Positions 28,587 through 41,288 of a DNA stretch of 64,000 nt are shown here, in pieces. A program made the position numbers and the translations under genes. The notes below the pieces were generated by a model, which saw only the letters and a program-made list of their open reading frames with translations, ran no database searches and was not told where the DNA came from. Origin of the DNA: Poriferisodalis sp965208895. GTDB taxonomy: Bacteria > Actinomycetota > Acidimicrobiia > Acidimicrobiales > Poriferisodalaceae. The stretch spans positions 2,790,001 through 2,854,000 of the forward strand of contig NZ_OZ242363.1 in NCBI RefSeq assembly GCF_965208895.1, in the 5' to 3' direction. Numbering within the stretch: position 1 is the stretch's first letter; each line of letters opens with the position of its first letter.

Positions 28587-29081
28587 ATGGTTGCGCAGAA
28601 CATCGCCTTCGGCATCATCGCGGGCATCACCGTGCTGGCCGCGCTGGGCATGGTGACGACGCGCAACATCGTGCATGCAGCCCTGTTCCTGGTGGCTGTG
28701 CTGGGCGGTCTCGCAGCGAACTACGTGCTGCTCACCGCCGAGTTCATCGCCACCACGCAGGTACTGGTCTACATCGGCGCCGTGATGGTGCTGTTCCTGT
28801 TCGGCATCATGCTCACCCGGGCGCCGATCGGGCGAATACCCCAGATGACCGGGGCCACCTGGCCGGTGGCAGCGCTCTCCGCGCTCGCGCTGGGCGGTGT
28901 CACCGTCTACGCCCTCATCGATGGCTTCGGCACCGAATCGCTGGCTACCGACAACACGGTCTTCCGCACAGCCGACGTGTCGGACTCGGTGTTCTCGCAG
29001 TACATCATCCCGTTCGAAGCCGTCTCGGTGCTGCTGCTCGCAGCACTGATCGGCGCCGTTGTGCTGGCGCGCAGGGACTGA
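28587..29081 (+). CDS. nuoJ: NADH-quinone oxidoreductase subunit J (cluster 2)
   Basis: Membrane subunit of 164 aa, normal length. The hallmark helix is visible as EFIATTQVLVYIGAVMVLFLFG. ATG 28587 follows the nuoI stop by nine bases. It lacks the 60-residue insert of cluster-1 NuoJ. Its stop is followed by a 66-codon repetitive mini-ORF rather than by nuoK directly. Confidence 0.95.
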   Translation: MVAQNIAFGIIAGITVLAALGMVTTRNIVHAALFLVAVLGGLAANYVLLTAEFIATTQVLVYIGAVMVLFLFGIMLTRAPIGRIPQMTGATWPVAALSALALGGVTVYALIDGFGTESLATDNTVFRTADVSDSVFSQYIIPFEAVSVLLLAALIGAVVLARRD

Positions 29082-29092
29082 GGCAGGCCGCG

Positions 29093-29293
29093 ATGAATGC
29101 GACAGTGATGGGTGTCAAAGTGACGAGGGCCACGGCGCTGGGTGTGGCCACGGTGGACGCCGAGGTGGCCGTGATGGACGTCAGGGTGATGAGGGCCACG
29201 GCGCTGGGTGTGGCCACGGTGGACGCCGAGGTGGCCGTGATGGACGTCAGGGTGATGAGGGCCGCGGCGTCGGACGCCGGGGTGGTTCGCTGA
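29093..29293 (+). CDS. Repetitive 66-aa mini-ORF between nuoJ and nuoK
   Basis: Open frame from ATG 29093 to TGA 29291-29293. The stop overlaps the nuoK ATG as TGATG, so ribosomes could move straight into nuoK. The product is built from two exact 22-residue units (start RATALGVATVDAEV) plus a partial third, encoded by 66-bp tandem repeats. Valine/alanine-rich, no known family. It may be a real coupling peptide or just an in-frame minisatellite; the forward frame of 29059 is also open through the repeat, so coding is uncertain. Confidence 0.4.
   Translation: MNATVMGVKVTRATALGVATVDAEVAVMDVRVMRATALGVATVDAEVAVMDVRVMRAAASDAGVVR
29126..29257 (+). repeat. Two exact 66-bp tandem repeats between nuoJ and nuoK
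   Basis: Unit 1 is 29126-29191 and unit 2 is 29192-29257, identical throughout, followed by a partial, diverged third unit (from 29258, AGGGCCGCGG). 66 bp is a multiple of three, so gaining or losing units keeps the frame. Located inside an otherwise compact operon. Confidence 0.9.
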
Positions 29294-29592
29294 TGCTGCT
29301 GAACCAGTTCCTGCTGCTCGGTGCGTTGCTGTTCGCTGTGGGCGTCTACGGCGTGCTGGCGCGCCGCAACGGTGTCATGGTGCTGATGTCGATCGAGCTG
29401 ATGCTGAACGCCGTCAACCTCAACCTGGTGGCGTTCGGGCTGCAGCACGACGTCGTGTCGGGGCAGGTCTTCGCCCTGTTCATCATCGCGGTCGCAGCCG
29501 CCGAAGTCGGCGTGGGCCTGGCCATCGTGCTGCTGCTGTACCGCAACCGCAGATCGATCGCGGTCGACGAGTTCGACCTGATGAAGGGCTGA
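29293..29592 (+). CDS. nuoK: NADH-quinone oxidoreductase subunit K (cluster 2)
   Basis: Product of 99 aa with three helices. RRNGVMVLMSIELMLNAVNL contains the conserved Glu of helix 2, and AAAEVGVGLAIVLLLYR that of helix 3. ATG 29293 gives the standard NuoK length; an upstream in-frame start at 29059 would add repeat-encoded residues and is rejected. Its start overlaps the mini-ORF stop. Closely followed by nuoL after 10 bases. Confidence 0.95.
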   Translation: MLLNQFLLLGALLFAVGVYGVLARRNGVMVLMSIELMLNAVNLNLVAFGLQHDVVSGQVFALFIIAVAAAEVGVGLAIVLLLYRNRRSIAVDEFDLMKG

Positions 29593-29602
29593 CGGAACGC
29601 GC

Positions 29603-31834
<2,232 letters not shown>

Positions 31835-31979
31835 CCTTCCCCGCCGCTCACCCCGTCGCCGTCAAGGTCATGTCCTGTCGGCATGTCGCCCCTGGCTGCT
31901 TCGCCCGACGCAGCGCGACCTCGCTAGCCCGCGGCCTTGACCTTGCCGCTCCGTGTTCCAATCGAGAGGGAGCTTCCTA

Positions 31980-33542
31980 GTGGACGCAACTGGATTCGAC
32001 GCTTGGGCGCTGACGCTCGCGGTATTCCTGCCGGCCGTCGGTGCGCTCGTGATGATGGTGGTGCCGCGCGCACACGAACTCGAACTGAAGATGGTGGCGC
32101 TGGGTACCTCGCTGGCCACGCTGGCCGTGGGCGTCTACCTGCTGTTCGCCTTCGACTACGGCAACGCCAACTCGTTGCAGTTCGGCGTGCACAAGGGCTG
32201 GATCGACGCCATCAACGCTGACTACATCTTGGGTCTCGATGGGCTGTCCTTGCCGCTGCTGATCCTGTCGATGGCCATCATCCCGCTGTGCGTGATCTAC
32301 TCGTGGGAGCACATCCCCGAGCCGGGCAACGTCAAGGCCTTCTTCATCTTGATGCTGATCCTGGCGTCAGGCATGAACGGCACCTTCGTGGCGCAGGACT
32401 TGATCCTGTTCTTCGTCTTCTTCGAAGTCGTGCTGTTGCCGATGTACTTCATGATCGGGGTATGGGGCGGCGAGAACCGCCGCTATGCCTCGCTGAAGTT
32501 CTTCCTGTTCACCTTGTTCGGCTCGGCGCTGATGATCGTCAGCTTCGTGGCGCTGTACTTCGTGGCCACCAACGACGCCGGGGCAGCGCTGAATACGTTC
32601 AACATGAGCGAGCTCGCCAAGGCCGCTGGCGGCGACTTGGCACGCGGCACCCAGGCGATCATCTTCGCGGGCCTGTTCATGGGCTTCGGCATCAAGGTGC
32701 CGATGTTCCCCTTCCACACCTGGCTGCCCGATGCGCACACCGAGGCACCCACGGTGGGCTCGGTGATCCTGGCCGCCGTCTTGCTGAAGCTCGGCACCTA
32801 CGGCTTCGTGCGGATCGCATTGCCGTTCCTGCCCGAAGGCGCTGCGGCGTGGGCGCCTTGGATCGGCCTGCTGGCGGTGATCGGCATCATCTACGGCGCC
32901 TTGGGCTGCCTGGCGCAGACAGACATGAAACGCCTCATCGCATTCAGCTCGGTGGCCCACATGGGCTTTGTAATGCTGGGGATTGCCACGTTGACCTCGA
33001 TCGGCATCAACGCTGCGGTGTTCGGCATGGTGGCCCACGGGATTATCACCGGGATGCTGTTCTTCTTGGCCGGCTCGATCAAGGAGCGCTACCACACGCT
33101 GGAGATCGGCCGGCTGGGCGGCCTGCTCAAGTCGGCGCCCCGCATGGGCTGGATTCTGGCCATCTCGGCGATGGCATCGCTGGGCCTGCCCGGATTGGCG
33201 GGATTCTGGGGTGAGTTCCCGGTGATCTTGTCGGCCTACAACCCCGGCGCCGGACTTTCCGAAGAGCTGTTCCGCACCTACATGGTGATCGCCGCGGTGG
33301 GCACGGTCTTTGCTGCGGGGTACCTGCTGTGGCTGTTCCAGCGCAGTGCGTTCGGCGAACCCAAGCCCGAGTGGGAGGGCCACACGATCGCTGACGTGAA
33401 CCGCTACGAGTGGGCGGCGTGGATGCCGCTCATCATCGCGATGGTGCTCTTCGGCTGGGTCCCCGGGCTGATCTTCGGCATGGTCGATGACGTGTCGGTC
33501 GGCATCGCCGAGAGCATCAGCGCGGCTGTGGGCGGGAGCTGA
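31980..33542 (+). CDS. nuoM: NADH-quinone oxidoreductase subunit M (cluster 2)
   Basis: Product of 520 aa. NuoM hallmarks: FFVFFEVVLLPMYFMIGVWG, KVPMFPFHTWLPDAHTEAPT and DMKRLIAFSSVAHMGFV. The GTG at 31980 lies 7 bases after AGGGAG (31967-31972). An in-frame GTG at 31953 would place that ribosome site inside the gene and is less likely. A 145-base spacer separates it from nuoL, with nothing recognisable in it. Confidence 0.95.
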   Translation: MDATGFDAWALTLAVFLPAVGALVMMVVPRAHELELKMVALGTSLATLAVGVYLLFAFDYGNANSLQFGVHKGWIDAINADYILGLDGLSLPLLILSMAIIPLCVIYSWEHIPEPGNVKAFFILMLILASGMNGTFVAQDLILFFVFFEVVLLPMYFMIGVWGGENRRYASLKFFLFTLFGSALMIVSFVALYFVATNDAGAALNTFNMSELAKAAGGDLARGTQAIIFAGLFMGFGIKVPMFPFHTWLPDAHTEAPTVGSVILAAVLLKLGTYGFVRIALPFLPEGAAAWAPWIGLLAVIGIIYGALGCLAQTDMKRLIAFSSVAHMGFVMLGIATLTSIGINAAVFGMVAHGIITGMLFFLAGSIKERYHTLEIGRLGGLLKSAPRMGWILAISAMASLGLPGLAGFWGEFPVILSAYNPGAGLSEELFRTYMVIAAVGTVFAAGYLLWLFQRSAFGEPKPEWEGHTIADVNRYEWAAWMPLIIAMVLFGWVPGLIFGMVDDVSVGIAESISAAVGGS

Positions 33543-33544
33543 CG

Positions 33545-35209
33545 ATGAACCTCGGGGTACTCGTGGCGTTCGTGCGGCCGGCGCTGGATTGGCACGCGCT
33601 CGCGCCCGAGTTGACCCTGCTGGCGGTCGGCACGCTGGTGACCGTTGCCGACATCGCGCTTGACGACAAAGCCAAGCGGATGATGCCGACGCTGGCCGGA
33701 ATCGGCCTGCTCATCACGCTGGTCCCGATCCTGACATTGGCGGCTGACGGCGCCGAACGGTCCATGTTCGGCGGGGCCTACGTCGTCGACGACTTCTCGC
33801 TGGTGCTCAAGGCACTGTTCATCTTGGCGGGCTATGTGGTCGTTCTGATGTCGGTCGACTACGTGCGCGAGGGCGACTACTACGAGAACGAGTACTACAC
33901 GCTGCTGCTGACCTCGCTGCTGGGCATGGTGATGATGGCCAGCTCGCGCGACCTGGTGAGCGTGTTCGTGGCGCTGGAGCTGTTGTCGATCCCGGCGTAC
34001 ATGCTCGCCGCTTGGCGCAAGGGCGGGCCTCGTTCCAACGAGGCGGGCCTGAAGTACTATTTGATGGGGGTCTTCGCTTCGGCGGTGATGCTGTACGGCA
34101 TGTCGCTGGTGTTCGGTGTGGCCGGCGACACCGATTTCGGGACGATCGCTGAGGCACTGCGGGGCGAGGGGGCGAGCCCGATTGTCATCGTGGCGATCCT
34201 GTTCGTGCTGATCGGCTTCGCCTTCAAGGTGTCGGCCGTGCCGTTCCACACCTGGGCGCCAGACACCTATGAGGGCGCGCCGACGCCGGTGACAGCGTTC
34301 TTGTCGGTGGCGTCGAAGGCAGCCGGCATGGTGGCGCTGCTGAGCTTGGTGTTCGTGGCCTTTGAAGGCGCCGCCGACGTCGTGCAGCCGTTCTTCTGGG
34401 TGTTGGCCGTGGTGACGATGACCGTGGGCAACCTGATCGCTTTGCGCCAGACGAACATCGTGCGGATGCTGGCCTATTCGGGCGTGGCGCAGGGCGGCTT
34501 CATGCTGGTGCCCTTCGCCGTGGCGTTCGAAGGCGATGCTTGGACCGTCCCCGGCGTCGGGATCACCACGACGGTGCTGCCCAGCACGTACGAAGCGGTC
34601 ATCGTCTACCTCGTCATCTACGCCTTCATGAACCTGGGGGCGTTCAGCGTGGTGCTGGCGGTATCGCGGCGGACCCGCTCGGGTTCGATCGACAGCTATG
34701 GCGGGCTGTTCAGCTATGCACCCGGCATGGCGGTGCTGATGACGCTGTTCTTGGCGGCGCTGGCGGGCATACCGCCGGCGGGCGGATGGTTCGCCAAGTT
34801 CGTCATCTTCCGGACGCTGGCTGATGCGAACACACCGGCAGGCTGGGTGCTTGCGGCAATTGTCGCCGTGAACGCGGTGATCGCGTTCGGCTACTACGCC
34901 CGGGTGCTGGTGCAGATGTGGTTCGAGCCAGTGCCCGAGACGGTGGCGCTCGGAGTGGATGCGAGCGGCGATGCCGACGACGAGCCGGCCGACGAGCCGG
35001 TCGAAGCCGATGCGCACGACGATGGTGGGTTCGTGGCCACCGAGACGCGCCGGCAGACAATGGTGGCGTTCACCCCGGGATCGATCCCTATGACCGGCGC
35101 GCTCGCAGCCGCGCTGGTCATCACGGTGGTGGCCACGATGGCGCTCGGCATCTTCCCCGGCCTCGTCAGCCACTTCGGCGAGGTCGCGTCGTTCTACTTG
35201 GGCGGCTGA
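33545..35209 (+). CDS. nuoN: NADH-quinone oxidoreductase subunit N (cluster 2)
   Basis: Last subunit gene of cluster 2, 554 aa. Motifs: VALELLSIPAYMLAAWRKG, GLKYYLMGVFASAVMLYGMS and KVSAVPFHTWAPDTYEGAPT. A distinctive acidic loop (about residues 470-505, ALGVDASGDADDEPADEPVE) precedes the last helix. ATG 33545 is two bases after the nuoM stop. The operon thus runs A-B-C-D-H-I-J-K-L-M-N with no E, F or G. Confidence 0.95.
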   Translation: MNLGVLVAFVRPALDWHALAPELTLLAVGTLVTVADIALDDKAKRMMPTLAGIGLLITLVPILTLAADGAERSMFGGAYVVDDFSLVLKALFILAGYVVVLMSVDYVREGDYYENEYYTLLLTSLLGMVMMASSRDLVSVFVALELLSIPAYMLAAWRKGGPRSNEAGLKYYLMGVFASAVMLYGMSLVFGVAGDTDFGTIAEALRGEGASPIVIVAILFVLIGFAFKVSAVPFHTWAPDTYEGAPTPVTAFLSVASKAAGMVALLSLVFVAFEGAADVVQPFFWVLAVVTMTVGNLIALRQTNIVRMLAYSGVAQGGFMLVPFAVAFEGDAWTVPGVGITTTVLPSTYEAVIVYLVIYAFMNLGAFSVVLAVSRRTRSGSIDSYGGLFSYAPGMAVLMTLFLAALAGIPPAGGWFAKFVIFRTLADANTPAGWVLAAIVAVNAVIAFGYYARVLVQMWFEPVPETVALGVDASGDADDEPADEPVEADAHDDGGFVATETRRQTMVAFTPGSIPMTGALAAALVITVVATMALGIFPGLVSHFGEVASFYLGG

Positions 35210-35333
35210 TCACGGCCTGGGCATCGTCGTCAGGCACCGAGCATGAGCGGATCCCTGCGACCGGTCCGCAAAGATCGGGTTGCATGATCGAGTCGGCACG
35301 ATCTAGTCGAGGCGACTGGGACCGTCCCTTTCT

Positions 35334-36362
35334 ATGAGTGAGCCCGTGCGCTTCGACGCGTACATGGACGAGGCGCTGTACGGCGCTTCGGGTTTCTATG
35401 TGCGCGGTGGGCAACCGGGTAGTCGCGCTGGCGACTTCGCTACCTCAGTCGAGCTGGGTTCACTGTTCGCCCAATGCGTGGCCGCCTACTTGGACCGCAC
35501 GTGGCATGAGCTGGGACAACCCGACCCGTTCGTAGTAATCGAGGGCGGCGCAGGACGCGGGACGCTGTGCGTCGATGTACTCACCCAAGTGGTCGAGTGC
35601 AGCGACGCACTGCACTACGTGATGGTCGAGCGTGTTGCCACACAGCGCAAAGTTGCTGAAGCACGGATAGGCGCCCGCGGTGTCGTTCACCCGGTCGCCG
35701 CGGTACCGGACCTTCCGTCAGGTCCAATCGTAGGTGTGGTGATTGCCAACGAGCTGCTCGACAACCTGCCGTTCCGCCTGCTCGAACGATCGCACGACGA
35801 TTGGCAGGAGGTACACGTACAGCGCGACGAAGCCACTGCGGTCGAGGAGTTGTATCCCGCGGCTGCCGACGCCGTGAACATGGCCGCCGCACTCGCGCCG
35901 GAAGCAGCCGGTGGCGCTCGTATTCCGCTGCAGCTGCGATCTGCTGTCTGGGTGCGACGGGCGCTGCGGCTGCTGGAACGAGGCCGCGTCCTGGTATTCG
36001 ACTACGGCGTGCCCCACACGGCCGAGCTGGCACAGCGTCCGCAGAGCGAATGGCTGCGGACCTACCAGTCCCAACGCCGTGCGCATAACCCGCTGCACGC
36101 GCCGGGCACCGTGGACATCACCTGTGATGTGGCCTTCGATCAGCTGCCGCCTGGTGCGACGCTTGCCACCCAGGCCGAGTGGCTGGCTGCGGCGGGCATC
36201 GAAGCAATGACGGCAGACGCGCGGGCGCTGTGGGAGCAAAGCCGGTCCAAACCGGCCGCCGACGCGCTTGCAGCCCGGACGCTGCTTGACGAAGCAGCCG
36301 CGCTCACCGACCCCGACGGCATGGGAGCCTTCTGGGCCGCTGAGTGGCAGGCGGCGCAGTAG
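35334..36362 (+). CDS. MidA/NDUFAF7-family SAM-dependent methyltransferase
   Basis: Product of 342 aa, the COG1565 family that in mitochondria (NDUFAF7) methylates an arginine of the NuoD homologue during complex I assembly. Visible motifs: RAGDFATSVELGSLFAQ (family start), VVIEGGAGRGTLCVDVL (AdoMet motif I), VIANELLDNLPFRLLE (the N-E-L/F-D-x-x-P motif) and VLVFDYGVPH. Position 125 bases after nuoN of a cluster encoding NuoD is strong contextual support for a complex I assembly role. The N-terminal YMDEALYGASGFYV stretch is also typical. ATG 35334 is in frame and gives normal length. Confidence 0.88.
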   Translation: MSEPVRFDAYMDEALYGASGFYVRGGQPGSRAGDFATSVELGSLFAQCVAAYLDRTWHELGQPDPFVVIEGGAGRGTLCVDVLTQVVECSDALHYVMVERVATQRKVAEARIGARGVVHPVAAVPDLPSGPIVGVVIANELLDNLPFRLLERSHDDWQEVHVQRDEATAVEELYPAAADAVNMAAALAPEAAGGARIPLQLRSAVWVRRALRLLERGRVLVFDYGVPHTAELAQRPQSEWLRTYQSQRRAHNPLHAPGTVDITCDVAFDQLPPGATLATQAEWLAAAGIEAMTADARALWEQSRSKPAADALAARTLLDEAAALTDPDGMGAFWAAEWQAAQ

Positions 36363-36502
36363 CCGACGATTTAAGGAAATGTCATGTAATTTTGACTATC
36401 GGCAGTCATATTGTGCAAATTTCTGGTCGTCAATAGCAGATATTGTGGCTGACTACGTTCCGTGCAACCCCGCCATAGCCATCACGGTGAGTGAGATCCA
36501 GA

Positions 36503-36685
36503 ATGTCTGAGTTTCCGAGCATGGAACAACCGCCGCCGAGCTTCATGCATCGTTCGTGGGCCAGCATCAGACGGTACTGGAGCCGCTTCTGGGAATCAGG
36601 CCTCTGGGGCGCCCTTCAGAGAATCGAGACCATTGCCTTCATCATCCTCTTGGCAGTGATCATCTGGCGGGTTGCTACTGGCTGA
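36503..36685 (+). CDS. Single-helix membrane micro-protein
   Basis: About 60 aa: a polar, Pro- and Trp-rich N-terminus (SEFPSMEQPPPSFMH, then SIRRYWSRFWESGLW) followed by one C-terminal helix (IAFIILLAVIIWRVATG). ATG 36503. The upstream 140 bases are AT-rich and may hold its promoter. The helix-coding 3' end is repeated, with four mismatches, at 38421-38470. Opposite-strand cobD reads through the last 70 bases. No family recognised; it is similar in form to small inner-membrane regulators. Confidence 0.55.
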   Translation: MSEFPSMEQPPPSFMHRSWASIRRYWSRFWESGLWGALQRIETIAFIILLAVIIWRVATG

Positions 36686-37602
36686 GTCTTGGCTCGTCGG
36701 TTGGCCTTCATGTGTGTCACCCATACAGCACCGGTGAGAGCCGTGACTAGGAGTTCGGCTTGCGATGCGAGACGCACGGCGCTGGAGATGTCGGACGCCG
36801 ATGGCCGTGGACCTTCGCCCAACCGTGGCCGGTTCTCGTACCGCGTGCCGTAGCGCAGCGGCCCGCCGAGTTCGCGCTCGATGGCGGCAGCAACGGCCGC
36901 CTCGGCGACCCCAGCGTTGGGGGAGGGATGCGCCGGCGCGTCCCGGCGCACTACCTGCCAGATAGTGCGCGCCCGGCTTGGCCGCAACGCTGCGACCAGC
37001 GCTGCGAACAGCCGCGCCGGCACATAGTTCGCCACATCGTCAAGGCGTGCGGCAGCCCAGCCGAACTGCCGGTACCGCTCGTCTAGCCGTCCGACCATGG
37101 CGTCCATCGTGTTGGCCGCCCGGTAGGCAACGGCTCCCGGAGCCCCGGCCACAACTGCCCAGAACACCGGGGCCACGACGGCGTCGACGCTGTTCTCGGC
37201 GACCGACTCGATGACCGCAGCAGCGATGCCGGATTCGTCGAGTTGGCTCGGGTCGCGGCCCACCAGGGCGGAAAGCTCGGCCCGAGCCATCTCCAACTCA
37301 TCCGCAGCGAGCAGGTCAGCAATTCGCATCGCAACCGACCGCAGCTCTCGCCCGGCCGCAGTCAGCGCAACAGCGGAAACGGTCGAACGCAGGAGGGTCC
37401 CAGCGATCGCTCCGATGGTCACACCAGCCGCCGCATAGGCCACACCGGCTGAACGTCGATCAGCCCAGATCTGCCGCTCGAGCCGGGCCATCAGCTTCCC
37501 GAACCCCGCCACGGGATGCACCCGCGCGGGTGGCTCTCCCGCAATCCGATCCGCGAGCAGTCCAATCGCTGCGGCGCCACAGCGCCGCGCCATCCGGCTC
37601 AT
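36616..37602 (-). CDS. cobD: Adenosylcobinamide-phosphate synthase (CbiB/CobD family)
   Basis: Integral membrane enzyme that attaches aminopropanol (phosphate) to adenosylcobyric acid in cobalamin assembly. About 328 aa. Motifs: LLADRIAGEPPARVHPVAGFGKLM (near the start; cited in part: ADRIAGEPPARVHPV), VESVAENSVDAVVAPVFW, YRAANTMDAMVG and HPSPNAGVAEAA. I start at ATG 37602 (MSRMARRCG), as the longer frame lacks similarity before it. The last 30 residues (after SAVRLASQAELL) are beyond the usual end and read into the repeat at 36630-36679. It is 16 bases downstream of cbiZ. Confidence 0.85.
   Translation of the reverse strand: MSRMARRCGAAAIGLLADRIAGEPPARVHPVAGFGKLMARLERQIWADRRSAGVAYAAAGVTIGAIAGTLLRSTVSAVALTAAGRELRSVAMRIADLLAADELEMARAELSALVGRDPSQLDESGIAAAVIESVAENSVDAVVAPVFWAVVAGAPGAVAYRAANTMDAMVGRLDERYRQFGWAAARLDDVANYVPARLFAALVAALRPSRARTIWQVVRRDAPAHPSPNAGVAEAAVAAAIERELGGPLRYGTRYENRPRLGEGPRPSASDISSAVRLASQAELLVTALTGAVWVTHMKANRRAKTQPVATRQMITAKRMMKAMVSIL
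36630..36679. repeat. 50-bp imperfect repeat, copy 1 (3' end of micro-protein gene)
   Basis: These 50 bases match 38421-38470 with four differences. In the plus frame the changes alter one residue (Val to Ala in FIILLAVIIWR), the others being synonymous; in the minus frame only one residue changes as well. The two copies bracket cobD and cbiZ, 1791 bp apart. Confidence 0.85.
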
Positions 37603-37618
37603 GACGGCGCTTCCGCTC

Positions 37619-38248
37619 TCATGTGCTCTGCTGTGGCAATCCGGACTGCACTGCGCTGTGCACGGCAAGTGCGAGCCGCTGTCCCCACACCGAACGCGGC
37701 CCCCCGAAGCGTTCCTGGGGGGCGGCCGCCGGCCACGCAACGACGATCGCATCGGTAGCGGTGCCGGTGCCGTCGACGCCATGCTCAGTCAGCGCCTGGA
37801 CCTTCGCTTCGGTGGCCGTCATCGTGGCGTTCACAGCCGCGCCCGGATCCAGTCCGACCGGGAGCTGGACGATCACATTGATGGTTCCTGCTTCCGAAGA
37901 CTCGGGTACAAACTCGCTGTCCGCAGCCCAGGTCGGCCCTGAAACGCCGACGGTGGCGTGAACGACGACGCCGTCGCATTCAGCCCGGCAAACGCCACGG
38001 ACGTCGACAGCGGTGAACAGAGCCGTCCCCCTGCCGGCGAGGCCCAACTTCGAGGCGATTCCCGCTGCGTGCTCATCAAGATCAGTGCGGGCGTAGCCAC
38101 GTTCCACACCGACGTTCAAGATCCAGTCGATCCGGCCGGCACCGCCGTTCACGCTCGCCGACGAAATCGCTTCGGTTGGCCGGTCGAAGCGCCATATCAG
38201 GACGTCCCCAGGGACACTCGCCACAGCAGGTTCGAGGGCGGCGCTCAC
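37619..38248 (-). CDS. cbiZ: Adenosylcobinamide amidohydrolase (CbiZ)
   Basis: Corrinoid salvage enzyme that removes the aminopropanol arm from (pseudo)cobinamide so that adenosylcobyric acid can be reused by CbiB. 209 aa. CbiZ hallmarks are visible: INVIVQLPVGLDPGAAVNAT, TATEAKVQALTEHGV and GTGTATDAIVVAWP. ATG 38248. It is followed directly by cobD, so salvage and reassembly act in sequence. I searched its upstream region for a B12 box and found none. Lying within flanking repeats, the pair may be acquired. Confidence 0.85.
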   Translation of the reverse strand: MSAALEPAVASVPGDVLIWRFDRPTEAISSASVNGGAGRIDWILNVGVERGYARTDLDEHAAGIASKLGLAGRGTALFTAVDVRGVCRAECDGVVVHATVGVSGPTWAADSEFVPESSEAGTINVIVQLPVGLDPGAAVNATMTATEAKVQALTEHGVDGTGTATDAIVVAWPAAAPQERFGGPRSVWGQRLALAVHSAVQSGLPQQST

Positions 38249-38565
38249 CGGCGGGACATTACCGGGCTCACCGCGGCCGGCATGGGCGCCTTCCGGGGCG
38301 CAGAACTCGGTCGAGTGGTCGGATTCCGGGGAAACAAGTTTGTGATTTCGACGGCTTGTAGTTGCTCATTTCGACGCCTCGAACTTCACATTCTCGACGC
38401 CTCGGGCCTGTCGTACGCTTCCATTGCCTTCATCATCCTCTTGGCAGCAATCATCTGGCGGGTGGCAACTACTCTGCGAATCTGGCTGAGCAGGCTCGGG
38501 TCCCGCAAGCGATGCCGACCCGATCTGCACACCGACACCAGCAGCACGACGAGACAGGGGCACCG
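38249..38565. other. Intergenic stretch before acs
   Basis: This 317-base gap between the divergent cbiZ and acs genes holds no convincing gene. It carries copy 2 of the 50-bp repeat (38421-38470) and a small doubled motif, TCGACGCCTCG, near 38371 and 38394. Promoters for both flanking genes must lie here, but I cannot define boxes with confidence. Confidence 0.7.
38421..38470. repeat. 50-bp imperfect repeat, copy 2 (orphan helix fragment)
   Basis: Diverged copy of the 3' end of the 36503-36685 gene (46 of 50 bases). The plus frame would encode SIAFIILLAAIIWRVATT but has no plausible start and runs into acs out of frame, so it looks like a remnant. Its keeping of the protein-level pattern suggests an old duplication. 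Confidence 0.8.
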
Positions 38566-40584
<2,019 letters not shown>

Positions 40585-40685
40585 ACGACGACGTCTCCCA
40601 TCCCCCGCTTCGAGATCGCCGATGTGCGCAGCGACACGCAATCGACGCCTTGCGTCTGCGGCGCCAGGCACCCGGTGAGCCCGCA

Positions 40686-41186
40686 GTGACCGGGCACGAC
40701 GACTGGCCGTCGTACTGGTGGTGGCGTGCCGGCCCGGTGCCGCCCGGCGACTGCGTGATCGTCGACATCGACGGGGTGCTCGCCGATGCCGCCCACCGTC
40801 AGCATCATCTCGACGGCCCGTGGCGCGACTGGGACTCGTTCTTCGCCGATGTGGGCGACGACGACGTGCTCGACGAGGTGGCCGAGTTGCTGGTGCTGCT
40901 GGCCCCTGAACTCGTGGTGGTGGCCCTGACGTCCCGCCCGACGTGGGTGTCCGACGCCACCCACACATGGCTGGTGCAGCACAAGGTCCGCTGGGACCTG
41001 CTCATCATGCGACCGATGGGCGACTTCCGCCCCTCACCGATGTTCAAGGGCGAGCAGACCGAGGCGCTGGCTGAGCTGGGCTACCTCCCCCGCCTCGCCA
41101 TCGACGACGACATGCGCAACGTCCGGATGTACCGAGACCTTGACCTGCCCACCCTCTACATCGACAGCGGCTACCACCCCCACTGA
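40686..41186 (+). CDS. HAD-superfamily phosphatase (PNK 3'-phosphatase-like)
   Basis: Product of 166 aa. The HAD motifs are clear: nucleophile motif CVIVDIDGVLADAAHRQHH (D-x-D), motif II ALTSRPTWV and terminal acidic pair AIDDDMRNVRMYR. The arrangement, with HxH after the nucleophile and no large cap, resembles the phosphatase domain of T4 polynucleotide kinase and related Cof-less HADs. The substrate could be a nucleic acid 3'-phosphate or a nucleotide. GTG 40686 was chosen over the earlier TTG at 40650. Confidence 0.75.
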   Translation: MTGHDDWPSYWWWRAGPVPPGDCVIVDIDGVLADAAHRQHHLDGPWRDWDSFFADVGDDDVLDEVAELLVLLAPELVVVALTSRPTWVSDATHTWLVQHKVRWDLLIMRPMGDFRPSPMFKGEQTEALAELGYLPRLAIDDDMRNVRMYRDLDLPTLYIDSGYHPH

Positions 41187-41288
41187 TCCCGCAGCGTGAG
41201 TCATCGGATCGGACCGGTGGCGGCGGCGTCTGGCCTCACGCTCAGAACAACGTCGCGCAGGTTCCCGACGCCGACCCTCCTTTGACGG

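Noticed and set aside
29059..29292. Longer nuoK start that includes the 66-bp repeats
   Set aside because: The extra residues are a Gly/Arg/Asp-rich repeat unlike NuoK, and ATG 29293 gives the standard 99-aa protein.
38249..38565. Possible cobalamin riboswitch upstream of cbiZ
   Set aside because: I looked on the minus strand for the B12 box and the usual conserved core and found no convincing match.
41193..41242. Eight-base inverted repeat AGCGTGAG/CTCACGCT as terminator
   Set aside because: The stem is short and the loop about 34 bases, so it is not convincing as a hairpin, though it lies between convergent genes.
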